From positions 4,035,876 to 4,099,875 of the forward strand of contig OY848918.1 in the NCBI GenBank assembly GCA_963693285.1: 64,000 nt of DNA, read 5' to 3'. The position numbers and the translations under genes are program-made. Source of the stretch: Xestospongia muta (lineage: Eukaryota; Porifera; Demospongiae; Haplosclerida; Petrosiidae). Below, piece by piece: positions 23,101 to 35,655 of the stretch (position 1 is its first letter; every line of letters begins with the position of its first letter). The notes under the pieces are model-generated. The model was not told the DNA's origin and did not search any database. It worked only from the letters and a program-made list of their open reading frames with translations.

Positions 23101-25057
23101 TGTGATGTAATTATGATAAGTTTTTGCTTCAACAAATACTTTCTTATGTGGGATGTCATTGAAGGTGAAGGAATAGTAATAGTAAGGTAGAATGTATGGC
23201 TCTTCTTGCCTTTTAATAATTGAACAAAATTATCACTACAGTATATTATAGTTAGTACTATCAATATGTAGACTATTAAATTTACTGTTTTATCTATTAC
23301 CTATCATCATATATACAATATTACTTAAAGCAAGTGTCAAAGAATAATATTATTCTACACTACATACTAATGGTAACATCACAAGCTGTATATCATCATC
23401 TGACAATCAGTACTCTACTTTGTCTAGTAAGTGATTTATATTTTGTTGATTAAAATTTTACTAAAGAGATGGTCCATTTGTATCGTTATTGCTGGCTCAT
23501 AGGTTTTTAAAGGGTTTAGTTCTCACTAATCATAGAAACTCCTATATACTAACATAAGATTTATTATGTTACTATAGAAACACAATCTTACAGGTGGAAT
23601 TCATGGTAATTATAGTTTACTCATATTGTTGTTCTTTCTACACTATATAGAATAATGTATAATTTAGATTAGGTATAAATGTTTGTTAGACTAACAGTAT
23701 TATCATGTACAAAGATGTTAAGTGTATCTGGTGGGAATGTTTACAGTGAATTTAGTTAGAGTGATTGCATGAATAAGAGACACAGTTGACAAAAGTTCAA
23801 CTGTGACTTGATATACCATAAGTAGCCTTACTAGTACCACATAATCTCTTATATTATCTAATATAATATCATATAATATCTGATATGTAACTATATGTAA
23901 TACTGTACTATATTAATGAAATAATAACCACTTCATAGGTTTTATTTCTATAGACATTGTCCTTTTAATGGTACTACTTCAATATGATTTACAGAGCTGT
24001 ACCAACTTATAATCATTGCTTTGACCTCTGAAAACTGATGTACTTTAAGTAATTAATAAAAGACACAATTACCAAAAGGTCTACAGTTAAAAGATACAGT
24101 GACTTGACATACCCTAAGTAGCCTTACTAATGCCACGCAATCTCATATAATATCTAATATAATAATATCATATAATATCTAATATGTAAGTAAGTGTATT
24201 ATTGTGTATGTAATGTTGTGCATATGCCAATATTAATGAAATAATAACCAATTATTTATAGATTTTATTTCTATAGACACTGTCCTTCATTAATAGTACT
24301 ACTTTAATGTAATTTACAATACTGTACCAACCTATAATTGTTGCTTTGATCACCCAAAACTATATCAATAAGTTTGTCACATAATGCATTTCTAATAGTA
24401 TAGTACAAAACTATTCATAACAAGTTATTGACATGAAATATAGAAGCAAGCACTAGTGCTATTTCTGGATAACTACATAATAAACAGCTGTAATAACTTT
24501 AACTTCATTTGTAGACTATATGTCTACAAGATCATTAACTGATGACACATTCCCACTATCAGTTTATTGTTAATGTAAATTATTATGAAAGAAAACCAAC
24601 AATAACAGAGCTATACATAGTAATCAACGTTAACAGACAATCCTTTAATCCAAGAGGAGAATGTTAGTACATTGTTCCTATTTGTTATATCTACTTGTCT
24701 ATATTAATTTATATAAATTAATATAAATTAATAACTATTATAACTTAGAGTAAATGGATAGATAGATAGATACATTATTAAACATAAAACTATTAAATTT
24801 GTGCGATAGAAGTACTCCATGCTATCTCTTCTCTTAATCTTCTCTTGATTGTTATTTTAATAAATCATCAGTTATTACAAACAAAAATGACAATAATTAA
24901 TAGTTTAAACACGTGTATTTTCTTCATTGGGCTGTTCACACTGTAGAAGTAACTTAATAATGTAATGAACAAAAGTTAATCGAATACCTCAGTCCATGCT
25001 TGAGTTTGGGGTTCTTCATTGTTTATTGAATAAAAATCAATGGTATTAGTAGTCATA
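20131..25057. repeat. AT-rich gene-poor block with dispersed repeats
   Basis: No coding gene found. 20,136-20,345 matches 62,415-62,625 and, in part, 39,665-39,785 (shared TGTGGCCAGAAATAG). 20,440-21,540 matches 40,520-41,330. 19,200-19,490 is repeated at 22,940-23,190. 23,390-23,470 matches 41,580-41,660. Two related segments lie at 23,685-23,890 and 24,050-24,190. The order of these matches is similar to 39.6-42.0 kb, so a block of several kilobases has been copied and has drifted. Confidence 0.55.
22441..22464. repeat. (GT)12 microsatellite
   Basis: An uninterrupted run of twelve GT units. Confidence 0.95.
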
Positions 25058-25418
25058 TCATGTAATCATACCTTGATCAACTTTTGAATGGTTTGTCATT
25101 TTGGTACAACACTTTGAAATAACATTATTTGCTGCCAAAACATCAGAATGAAGTAATTTTGTAATTATAATGTATATATACCTTGGGGAAGAGCTACTGG
25201 ACATCTTTTTCTATTATAATATCCTGTGAAATTCAATGATATAAAATAAGTTGTAATTTGGTAGTGCGTACCACCAAAACATAAGACAATACAACAAAAT
25301 AAGAACACTCCCACTATTATTATTCCAGCAGTAATCCCTACTTGTGTTGAGTTCTTCGTTATGATTGTTGGTAAATTAGTTATTGATGATGAGGTAGTTG
25401 TAATTAATTGGGTAGTAC
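25058..25418 (-). CDS. 3' exons of a stalked membrane protein (partial)
   Basis: Three exons connect in phase 1: 25272-25418, 25182-25223 and 25058-25131. The first encodes a Thr/Ser-rich stalk (TTQLITTTSSSITNLPTII) and a membrane helix (GITAGIIIVGVFLFCCIVL). The second begins YYNRKRCPVALPQ, and the third ends at a TGA at 25058-25060. Stalk plus helix resembles the membrane-proximal part of receptor C, but no Ig or FN3 exon was recognised upstream, so this is either a remnant or a gene whose ectodomain is too diverged to see. One tyrosine pair (YYNRK) lies just inside the membrane. Confidence 0.45.
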
Positions 25419-26446
25419 CTACCAGCAAAAATGAAGAAAATATCCATGAGGCTATGAGTTTCTAAATGTTCTAAGTAGTTCTGATCAGTTATTTGCTGAC
25501 AACTGAAGTTAATACAATTCATAGATTTACAAATGAAAAAGAATCTTACAACTTACATAGACTGGCATCCAAACACACTTCTTTGTTAACATTAAAATGC
25601 TTGAATTGTTAATGCTATCCTGAACGTTTCATTCAGTGACTGAATTTCTTTATAAGTTTATAGCTCCTTAATGAGCATTATAATGATAGTTGTATCTATA
25701 GCCACTTTCTATCAAAATCATGATCATATCACAACTCACTTGTGTAATATCAGAACCATCTCAGGGCTGTTTTCTGTTTGCTTCTGGTAGGCTTTGAGAT
25801 TTGGGTACTAGTTAGTTCTGAGAATACTATTTTATTCTAATGTTGCATGTGACTTTTGAAGGTGACAAGTAAAATAATATAAAAATTAATCTTAGAGTAA
25901 TTGCTTCAAAAATACTGATAACGTGATAAAGTTCGGGTGTTTTTGAAAAGTTGAGAACTGACAGCTGTGGAGTGACTAAAAAGTAGACAAGCAGTCTAGT
26001 CAGTATCATAGCACTCGCAGTAGAAGCTGATTAAGTTAATTAGTTACTGTGTGTATTAGCAGTTAAAATATGTGGTCACTTTAATTGTTACATGCAACAA
26101 TAGAATAAAATAATGGAAGTGGATATTTGTACAGGTACATGTGGTCCAAAACAATTATAAAACTATCTGGTATACAAGCTATATCAGGCTGTTTTATAGT
26201 AAAATCCAGTAGTTTTTCAAAATGAATAGAAGGAGTGCTGTGACTGATTATTAAGTAAAGGTTATATATTGTTTATGTAGTATTCTTATGTCACTACTTT
26301 TGTCAATTCCCAACTCTACTCCTTTACTTTACACTTAAATAATCTTTATTATGATAAACTTCAGATCAAATGAACTCAAAAAAAATCATAATATACTTTA
26401 TGCTTATTTCTTGTATAAACTTTATAATATTTCACCTTTACTTTAG
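25419..26446. other. Intergenic, nothing recognised
   Basis: AT-rich sequence without a supported exon. Any 5' exons of the partial minus-strand gene or of the plus-strand exon that follows could not be identified. Confidence 0.4.
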
Positions 26447-26611
26447 ACATCATCTCATGGTCCTAACTCAGCTCCTGATCTCAATTCTACTGTATCACAT
26501 AATACAGAACATGAGACATCAATGATGGGACAAGAGGGTTTAGTAACAGAATATCAATTATTCTCTGAAGAAAGTGGACCAGCTAAAATTGCTGACCAAT
26601 TAGACAACTGA
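26447..26611 (+). CDS. Terminal exon ending KIADQLDN, convergent to receptor copy 3
   Basis: After a TTTACTTTAG acceptor the frame is open for 54 codons (SSHGPNSAPDLNSTVSHN, then TEYQLFSEESG, then PAKIADQLDN and TGA). The last codons and the 3' flank (GACAAC, stop, ATCTATTAAATATTTTA) match the end of the death-domain exon at 38,044 on the other strand. It therefore looks like the C-terminal exon of the same gene family, although the death-domain core itself is not present. No upstream exons were identified. It ends about 485 bp from the end of receptor copy 3. Confidence 0.45.
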   Translation, partial: TSSHGPNSAPDLNSTVSHNTEHETSMMGQEGLVTEYQLFSEESGPAKIADQLDN

Positions 26612-27096
26612 TCTATTAAATATTTTATTATAATTAATTATTTTGTGTTTATATTGCATTTTCCTTGTAACATTTGTTCCTATAATTAAATTTATATCCT
26701 TTTGTCATTCTAGGTTTAATATAAACAGATCAGTTCCTATACTAATTATATAAATCAGTTTGAATCACTTTTTATCTATTGAATAAAATGTTTTTTACAA
26801 TTGTTACAAATATTTGAGATTATAGCGGTATTATACTTTTTACACATACACACATCCTCAAATTCAAATATACTTATTGATTTTGAGAGGTCTTTTTGAA
26901 TATTGTTAATGACATAATGAACCATAAGAGTATCAATTATAATATACATTATTTTAGGTTTGTTGTATTATGTTTGAGTCTATGTTTATTCAGGAGACTA
27001 CTTGATGTGCATTATAATAACTACAGTGCTATAACTTAGTATGTAAACACACTGTTTTAGAGCAGCATTATCTACGCACACTATTATTGACTAATG
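26612..27096. other. Convergent 3' spacer
   Basis: No gene. It lies between the plus-strand terminal exon and the 3' end of receptor copy 3. Confidence 0.5.
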
Positions 27097-29345
27097 TCAT
27101 ATCACACTATACGCAGCACATGTCTTCATCTCTAGTTCAGTAGTAGATAGTGTATTACTGATCATATCAACATTCTCATATTGAGGTATAACTTGATGAG
27201 GGGCAATATCTGTTAGTGGATTAACAGGAGATGGTACAGTACCTACAATAGATAATACCATTTACAAATTATTTCCACTGTTAGTATTGCCTTGTCTCAG
27301 TGACTTAGTTCTTCTTATCCAACATATCACTATATGTACTAGTACAGTACATACCAGCATTAGAACTGACACACCCACTAGACTACCTTGATATTACAGT
27401 AATACATAAAAATAGAACATTCATTAGTCAATTGATATAAATAATATTGAATACTGACTCGTACCTCCCAATACAACTGTCATTAATCCCGAACCATCTG
27501 TCTCACAATTACTTATTTTTTGATCTGTAAAATACATACACATCATGTTAACAATAAAACATGACAGAAACTATTGGCTGCTTACCTAAAATTTCACTTG
27601 CACCTGTAGTAACTAATACTGTAGCTATTGAGACAGAACATGATACAGAATTAGTCACTTGACAAAGAGATGTATATGATGGTTCTAATCCAGTAATAAT
27701 GACATTAGTAGATGATAATACTATATATATTGTTATTAGTAGATGTACTACTATATGTAATAGTCCTTCACTTACTAGTTGTACAGTCACATGTTTCTGT
27801 AGTATGTAATGCCGTAACCATGGAAATGGAACATACTGGACAAGCCCTTTCAAGAGATGCATAAGTTGGTTCCAATCCAGTAATAGTGATATTAGTGGAT
27901 GATATTGCCCACTCATCTGATAATCTACTCTCCTCCTCAATATCACATACATACATATTATATATACCAGTAGGTATGTCATATGTACATCCAATTACTG
28001 TACTACTACATACTGGAGAACACATTAATGATATGTTAGTACTGTAGGTAGAGGAGGTTAATGAAATAAGACAACCTTTAACAATAGCTCCTCTTATAAA
28101 ATGACAGCTGTAACATATTCTACCAATATTACTTAGGTCATTATATAGGGTAGCTTCAGTAATATCATATGTACCTAATGAATGAGAAAATATTTGTAAG
28201 TCATTTATAATGTACTTACTTAGTACAGTTGGTTCTGTTACATCAATAACAGCTTTACTTGGTAATAATAAAGTCATTCTTGTCTTCCATATTTTATTTT
28301 CAGTTATATTTACAATATAGATGGTAACAACAATAACTCCTTCATCAGTTATAATTATTGGAGTATTTAGAAATATAGAAGAATTATCTTCATTGTATAT
28401 AACAACATTTAGTTGAGCTGACTCCACTGTGTGTGGACATTGTTGAAGTTCCTAATATCACAAACATGAGGTATCTAGAGATATCATAATGTAACTTACC
28501 AAATCATATATTGTTACATTTAGTATCCAACTATTAACTGATCTGATAAAGGTAGTTGTTAAATTACTTATATTAACTATAATTACTGTAGTAATAAATA
28601 CATTGGTAACCATAGTGATAATACCTCCTGGTACATGTAGTAATGTAGTAGTTATCTCTCCTTCTCCAGCCAAGTTATTACCAGCTACACTAATAGTATA
28701 AGTACATATACCAAATTTGTTTAGGAAATAAAACCATGTTGTAGAAGATGTAGTGTTTTGTGTAACTAGTTCTCCTCCATAAGTAACATTGATGATATAA
28801 CCAGGTATGGATACCAGAGAGAAGGGTGGAGACCAGGAACAATTTATATACTGACTTTGTATATGACATATCAAGTTCTTTACAGCAGTTAATTCACCTA
28901 ATAAGAGGAGATATTAAGACATATATCAGAGAGTGCGTTACCTTGTATTCTCAGTGTAGATTCATGAAAATTGAAATAACTACTTCCCTCCACAGATCCA
29001 AATGCATTACATCTCACTACTGTATTGTTATATTGAGGATATCCGGGTATTGTAAGACTGGAGTTAGGTGATCCTGTTCCGTTTGTAATAACACCAAGTT
29101 TAACAATGTTGTCATGACCTGAAGTTGTTTCGTTAACAAGCCAGGTAATCCCCACACCAGTATGATCCACTGAACATTGATAATATGCTAGTTGATAGAC
29201 TCCAATGTTAGGAGATGGAGTAAATATGAACTGAACAGCTATATAATAAAACTAAATAAAATAGTACATTAGTTATTAATATAATCATACCTGTACATTT
29301 TAATAATAATATCAGTAGTAGCCATGTTGCCTTCACTATATCCAT
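27097..29345 (-). CDS. Ig-FN3 type I membrane receptor, copy 3 (intact)
   Basis: Ten exons splice to 1,770 nt (589 aa): 29291-29345, 28942-29238, 28625-28897, 28500-28576, 28220-28451, 27776-28174, 27586-27720, 27465-27524, 27291-27386 and 27097-27242. The signal peptide is four residues shorter than in copy 1 (MDIVKATWLLLILLLKC). The Ig domain has GITW and VVRC, and the FN3 uses the FLNKFGIC version. An extra exon (27586-27720) repeats the STNITITGLEP motif of the exon before it as STNVIITGLEP, absent in copies 1 and 2. The tail has YENV and AYSVI. The donor after the membrane exon is GC (GCAATA) instead of GT. A fragment of the TRAPPC4 last exon lies about 0.7 kb upstream. Confidence 0.83.
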
Positions 29346-29411
29346 ACTGACTTTATCTATGGTGCTATGGTAAATACTGAAACTTGACAAAAATCTTATT
29401 TTACTATATGT

Positions 29412-29646
29412 GACCTGATTTGCAATAAGGGACCATTTCAGTCAAAACGTTTGTGAGCTGATTTGTGAAAAGGAACCACTGCTAAAACACCTCAAAAAAC
29501 AGTTTTGTATATATACAGTTACCATAAATAAAAATGTGCACATATAGCAACTGTATGTGTACAACACTGTTTTTAGGTGTTTTAACAATAGTCCCTTTTC
29601 ACAGATCAAGTCACAAATGTTTGACAGAAGTGGTCTCTTATCGAAC
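29412..29646. mobile_element. Second copy of the GACCTGATTTGC foldback element
   Basis: Left arm GACCTGATTTGCAATAAGGG is nearly the same as at 11,031. The right arm is an inverted copy but loses its outermost bases (TCTCTTATCG instead of the expected end). It lies just upstream of receptor copy 3. Non-coding. Confidence 0.6.
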
Positions 29647-30021
29647 ATGAACATGAACACAACAAACTCTTACAATTTCAATATGTCACAATGATCTCCA
29701 CACTATGGTATGTTGATATTTCTTATAGATATATTAAAGAATTTAGTTCCTCAAAGATATTATAATGATACTCGTGTGTCTTTTAATTCACATGCCTTCT
29801 TTGGTTTCAGACTTATTCACACTTACACAATAAGTTTATACATTTTTATTATTTAAGCATGTGATAAAATTGTATTAATAAGGGATATGAATTAATGAAA
29901 ACAGAGAATGAATTTATGAACTAATCGAAAGAAGTCAATAATATTATGATGATGTGTAGTATTGTGTACATGTTACATTAAGTAGTAATAATTTCATTAT
30001 TGTATAATACACACATCATTT

Positions 30022-30086
30022 TGTAGTACTTCAACTGACATAGTAACTTCAATATGTTAATTTAATTTGTTGTAAATAATTCGCAT
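30022..30086 (-). pseudogene. Relic of TRAPPC4 last exon (beside copy 3)
   Basis: Short match to 7,320-7,396, including the acceptor-side sequence ATTCGCATCTGTAAT and the stretch TAATTTAATTTG. It is degenerate and too short to code. Its place, upstream of a receptor copy, equals the place of TRAPPC4 relative to copy 2. Confidence 0.6.
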
Positions 30087-33000
30087 CTGTAATAAGAAAT
30101 AATGTAATTTGTGTTGGACATACTTTTCAAAACTATATTAACTGATGATGTAGTTTAGTATGTATGATAATGGCCTGACTAGTTAATCATTTCAGTATTG
30201 TATAATACACATATTATCAACTATATCAACTGATGATGTAGTTAGTATGTATAATAATGAAGTTACTAGTTACAATTTCATCAATAAACTTCTGAAACTT
30301 TAATGTATTTTAAGAAATGTACTTGTTAATATGATTCTACTCATGCTAGATCATCATTCTATATAGTAAATATTATATTCTATTTTTACTGTCTATCGAT
30401 ATATTACTTCAAAGGGAATTATGATACTAAACTAACAAGACTATACATTCAAAGAGGTAAGTTTATACACATCGATAATATTATATGGACAGTATATACA
30501 TGTACTGTATTGATAGTCTTATAAATAGTGATACTTGTCTTAAATTTTAAAATATCTCTATTGTCTTCCATTTTGCTATTCTTCTTTGATATTCTATTTA
30601 CTCATTATTGTGCAGACCAACTATAGTCACCTATCTAGTAGTCACCTTCATGTTTACTGAATTATAGAACTATGAAATATCTGATGGACACCATAGTGTA
30701 ACCACATGATGTGGGGTCACTCAACCATGCTATCTTTCAAGTCACATTTGACAGCTCACTTACAAATAATAGATTAGAACTATGGCCAACGAATCCTTAA
30801 AGTGTCAGAGTATAGCTGTGATGACTCACATACAAATTAATCTATAGATGTGTGTAGGAAAACAGAAAAAATAACTGTATAATTAATAACAAAATTCCAT
30901 AGTACTATCATTTGATGTGTTTATTGTAAGTTTTGTTTTCACCATATACTTAGGATGTTATTGAAGGGAAAAGGAACAATAATAGTATATTAGATTAGAT
31001 ATCTATTATGTTTGTTGGAATAACAGTATTATGGGAATGTTTACATTGGATGCATTTAATAGAATGATAGTATGAATAAGAGACAAATTGACATAATTTA
31101 CATTAAAGGATACAGTAACTTATTAAGTAGCCTTACTAATGCCACACAATATATAATATCTAATGTAATAATATCATATGTTATCTAATATAATGATATC
31201 ATAATAATGTATAATATAACCTCATACAATAGCTAATATAATCTCATCAATATCTAATATAATATCATATATTATCTAATAAATGATATTATATAATGTA
31301 TAATATAACCTCATACAATATTTAATATAATATCTAATATAATATCATATAATATCTAACATAATAATGTCATATAATATCTAATGTAATATCATATAAT
31401 GTCTTATATAATAATATCATATAATATCTAATGTAATATCATATAATGTCTAATATAATAATATCATATAATATCTAATCTAATATAATGTAATGTCTAA
31501 TATAATAATGTCATATAATATCTAATATAATATCATGTAATGTCTAATATAATAATGTCATATAATATCTAATATAATATCATGTAATGTCTAATATAAT
31601 AATGTCATATAATATCTAATATAATATCATGTAATGTCTAATATAATAATGTCATATAATATCTAATATAATATCATGTAATGTCTAATATAATAATGTC
31701 AATGTAATGTGTGCATTTGCTAGTATTAGTGAATTAATAACCAATTACTTATAGGGTTTTTTTCTATAGACAATGTCTTTCATTAATGGCACTACTTCAA
31801 TATAATTTACAATACTGCACCAACCTATAATTGCTCCTTTGGCTACAAAAAACCATATTGATAAGTTTGTCACAAAATGAATTTTTTCTAATAGTATAGT
31901 ACAAAACTATTTATACCAAGTTATTGACATGAAATTTAAAAGGAAGCAGTAATGCTATTTCTGGATAACTACACAAGCAAACACCTGTAATAACTTTGTA
32001 TAATTATAGAGGATATTAATACAGTGTTCTTATTTGCTGTCAACAGAAAAAAAATGATTTTAACAAACTCTACTTATCTAGGTTTTGCCAGTTGTTCTCT
32101 AATAGGACCAAAGACAGTACGAATATTGTATATCTTCCTTCTCTGGTATAGATCTACTACCTTTGAATAAGAAATGTAGATTACATGTACTTCTAATATA
32201 CTGATAGAACTAGATAGTTTTAAACATACTCTTTATACCCCACAAGCATAGTATATTTACATGTGTAATATGTAACATGTTTACTACACCTTTAAAGTTC
32301 AAAGAAAGTTTACATAAAAATTAAATATCAATAAACTGCCAACTAGAGTGTGGGAGTACTATATCTTCATTCTGTTTATTCATGTAAGTGTATCATAATT
32401 TAAGGGAACAAATGTCGTGTTGTTGGTGACTTCCTTAAATATATAAGTGCATGAAGTATTAAATTAATACCATATAGCGTAATAACATTACTATCACCTT
32501 TTTTATGAAATTATGGACTAACAAATGTACACAGTTGGAACAATACTAAGCTCTTATATATATATGACCTGGGTTCATCCACTTTACATCATTACTACTG
32601 TAAGAGCATGATAAATATAAAATTTCATTTACCATGAAAGAAGAAGCATAGACTGAATGTCTAGTTGTATGGTATATGCTACATTACACTCTCAGTTATT
32701 ATAGCACACAAGTTTTTAGATACAATAAATATTATAATAACAAAGATAGTAATCAATTGACATCTTCATATTTACTCTTTAGAACTTTTGAAGAGTTGAT
32801 CATAAGCAATCTCTGCTGTTCACGACACATACTTAACTACAAAAATTCATCTTATTCGTAATACTATGTTAATTTTTTGTTGATCAAATAATGACGTCAT
32901 CGCTTGTTCGCATACTTTAACTGCAAAAGTCTATTTATAATACTATGTTAATCATTTTTGTGGGTCAAACGATGCGTCTCGCCCTCTGATCGATCAACAA

Positions 33001-33103
33001 CATTACTGTTGTATGTCGGCTGAGCCATTTTTCTCTTTGTATTCCATCTTATTTCAGCTATAATTCTATTACGTTTCTACGATATTTCCAATTCTATTCT
33101 AAT
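30087..33103. other. AT-rich repeat-laden intergenic DNA
   Basis: No gene seen. About 30,300-30,620 is homologous to 50,340-50,780 (upstream of copy 6). 32,220-32,400 resembles 21,430-21,550 and 41,210-41,330. The remainder is low-complexity AT. Confidence 0.5.
31140..31700. repeat. ATATCATATAATATCTAAT minisatellite
   Basis: Tandem units of about 23 bp organised in a 47-bp higher-order period, clearest at 31,500-31,690 with about four near-identical copies (AATGTCATATAATATCTAAT ...). It follows a dispersed segment also seen at 19,500, 23,690 and 24,060, where only a few units are present. Confidence 0.8.
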
Positions 33104-33110
33104 TCGATAC

Positions 33111-33445
33111 TAGTCTCGTCCCCAGATCTACTCGCAAGCTAAAGTAGGTCTGGTCACACGGCTTGACTTTTGTGTCCCCAGTAAGGAATGTGGTGCGGGT
33201 GTTGGTATGCAATTAGAGGTAGTGTGAAATATGAAATATTATCAAATTGAAATATGTGTGAAAGCGAATGCATGGCTACTCTTTATTAAATCTGCTTTAA
33301 CACTTCAATTTGATAATATTCATATTTCACACTACCTCTAATTGCATACCAACATCCGCGCCACATTCCTTACTGGGGATACAAAAGTCAAGCCGTGTGA
33401 CCAGACCTACATTAGCTTGCGAGTAGATCTGGGGACGAGACTAAG
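33111..33445. mobile_element. Foldback element with about 140-bp inverted repeats
   Basis: Left arm begins TAGTCTCGTCCCCAGATCTA and the right arm ends with its complement at about 33,443. The arms differ at few positions and enclose a loop of about 50 bases. A candidate 7-bp target duplication, TCGATAC, lies at 33104-33110 and 33446-33452. The arms are richer in GC than the surroundings. It has no open frame. A non-autonomous DNA transposon is likely. Confidence 0.75.
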
Positions 33446-33855
33446 TCGATACAATTCTAAATGATTCTCTCTGCTACTTTATTTTCATTTTTGTCCAAAG
33501 TGATGTTCAGGCTCAAGTACTTCATTATTCTGATCATAACATTCTGCATTGTTTCAGGTATGGACAATATATATACTAGTTACATATGTTTTGCTCGTTC
33601 TGGTAATTATAATGACCATCAGTCAATACATTAATTCCCACTAAATTATTTAATGTTTGGTTGCAGGTAGATATATGAACCATTGATTATGGCAATAGCT
33701 AATTGGATCAATCGTGATTATCATATTAATATTTGTAGTTAAGGCAAAGTAATTGTAACCATAAATATGAAAATAGTACCTAACATGCTAAAAAATTTTG
33801 GCATGGCAGCATGTGGTTCCTACAAAACAAAATTAAAGGTTAGCAACTTAGTTTT

Positions 33856-34836
33856 TTAACAAAAATACAAGAAAAATGATGGTTTTGTAGGTTCCAATTC
33901 CCTTGCTTGGGCTACAGCATGTTCCTTTCTTGACAGAGTCACACAGCCAATGATCCTGTGAGTACTATACCAACATATCATAAAGCTATAGCAACAACAC
34001 TTAATACCTTCCTGAAAGACAAGGTACAGTTGTGTGGTAAGCATTAGCTGTTGAGTCATGTCGTGCAACAGTTCCAGTGCCAGAAAAGCAGCTGAAGTTA
34101 ATGTACTGGCTAGGTATAATTCCAGCACATGTGAAAGCATGAAAACTTCTAGTACAAAAAAACGTTGATTATTATAACTTTTTAATAAGTACTAACTTTT
34201 GGTTACGCCCTCCAAATACTCTTGAACTAGCCCACCATTGCTTAGATCGACAAGTCTGACAGTGAAACTCAACTTGTATATAGTACGTGTCCAATCTACA
34301 AGTCATAAATCACAAATATCTTATAATACACATGAAGCCATTGTACCTGAACTATAGACGATGTCGCCCACGATATAGCACGACAGTCACATGGTCGCGT
34401 CAGTCCTACTACTTGTTCATGAAATGTCTTTTGCTCACAAGCAAACAACGACTGATTGTCTCCATCATCACCACCAGTAAAAATACCTATAATATCTTAA
34501 ATATTGCCAGTCATTCCTTGTCATTAGATATTACCCAAATATTCCAACATTAGCTTAACAATATCCCTCTGAGGTCAACCACTACTTTCATTGACTGTCT
34601 CATTGCCACCATCATCACCCACACTCTGCATGTCCAATAACAATCCAAGGAACTCACGATTGTCGAGTGGTCGTGACTCTTTTGACGACATAACTGACTT
34701 CACTAATTCTAGTTGTCGAAGAAAGTTCTTTTTGTCAGCCTCACTCGAGAAATTCAGCTCCATTAGGTAGCGAACTCCATGTCTCACACGCTCTTCTTGC
34801 CCAAGTTCTTGGGAGGACAAGTCTCACTAGAAGTAG
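33856..34836 (-). pseudogene. Decayed transposon-like gene
   Basis: This stretch has clearly higher GC than its surroundings and scattered open segments on the minus strand in different frames: a start region (MATSSETCPPKNLG, or an overlapping frame with GVRYLMELNFSSEADKKNF), a segment with FHCQTCRSKQWWASSRVFGG (a CxxC/W pattern), and a segment with FTCAGIIPSQYINFSCFSG. No single spliced frame joins them. It resembles a transposon-derived coding relic, but the family could not be named. Confidence 0.4.
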
Positions 34837-35655
34837 CCATTTTCGTTTTTCAAATGAAATGACGCTCATTTGACGTCCTTTTACACCTGATAAACGGTTT
34901 TATAGGCACACAGATCTACTGTTAAGCACTTACAAATGCTGTACTGAAGTGTAAGTTCACACGTGAAGAAGAAATAATTAATTAACTTGCCCTGGGCAGG
35001 GCCTTTTTATACCCAACCTCCTCGTTTAAACAAAAATTTATTAAAATTCGAGAAGCCCAATAATTGGTCCATTGACTTCCTGCTCAAGATGGACGCATAG
35101 CAACAGTTATTCAAAGTTTGAGCGTTAGTTATATACTATTTTTGTATTTATGGTCATAATCATATTAATTGTAATAATTGCATACAATTTGTTATAATAA
35201 CGTATAATAATAAAATATAACATTACACATAGCCTACTACACTAGTCTGATATTGCTTACCCTTCTGTAAGAGAGGAAGGGTCTGGAAACAAGTGCATAT
35301 AGGACTTATACAGCCTGCAGAATCTTGCAGTCCATAGAAATGCATTCTGTATTTATGAATTCATTCTTATTATTTAATTGAGTTGATGATGCCTAGTAAA
35401 GCCATTAAAGCTGCTCAAAACCATGCTAATTAAAGTTGCATACAATGTAAGGCAGCACTAGTTAGTAAAAAGATAGACTGTGCCTCTATTCGAAGGATCA
35501 TTATCACATCTAACACATCACAACACCCATTTTGTATTTTCAGTCTCTTAACACATACTCTACCCACATCTGCATTCCTACCAGACTACTATTAAATTAA
35601 ACGTGGTATAGCAAGTAAAATAATTGTGCAATTACTTCAACTCTAATGTTTATAG
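34837..35655. other. Intergenic, no signal-peptide exon for copy 4
   Basis: Nothing coding is seen. The first exon expected upstream of receptor copy 4 (MDLVKTTW-like) was searched for here by eye and not found. Confidence 0.5.
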
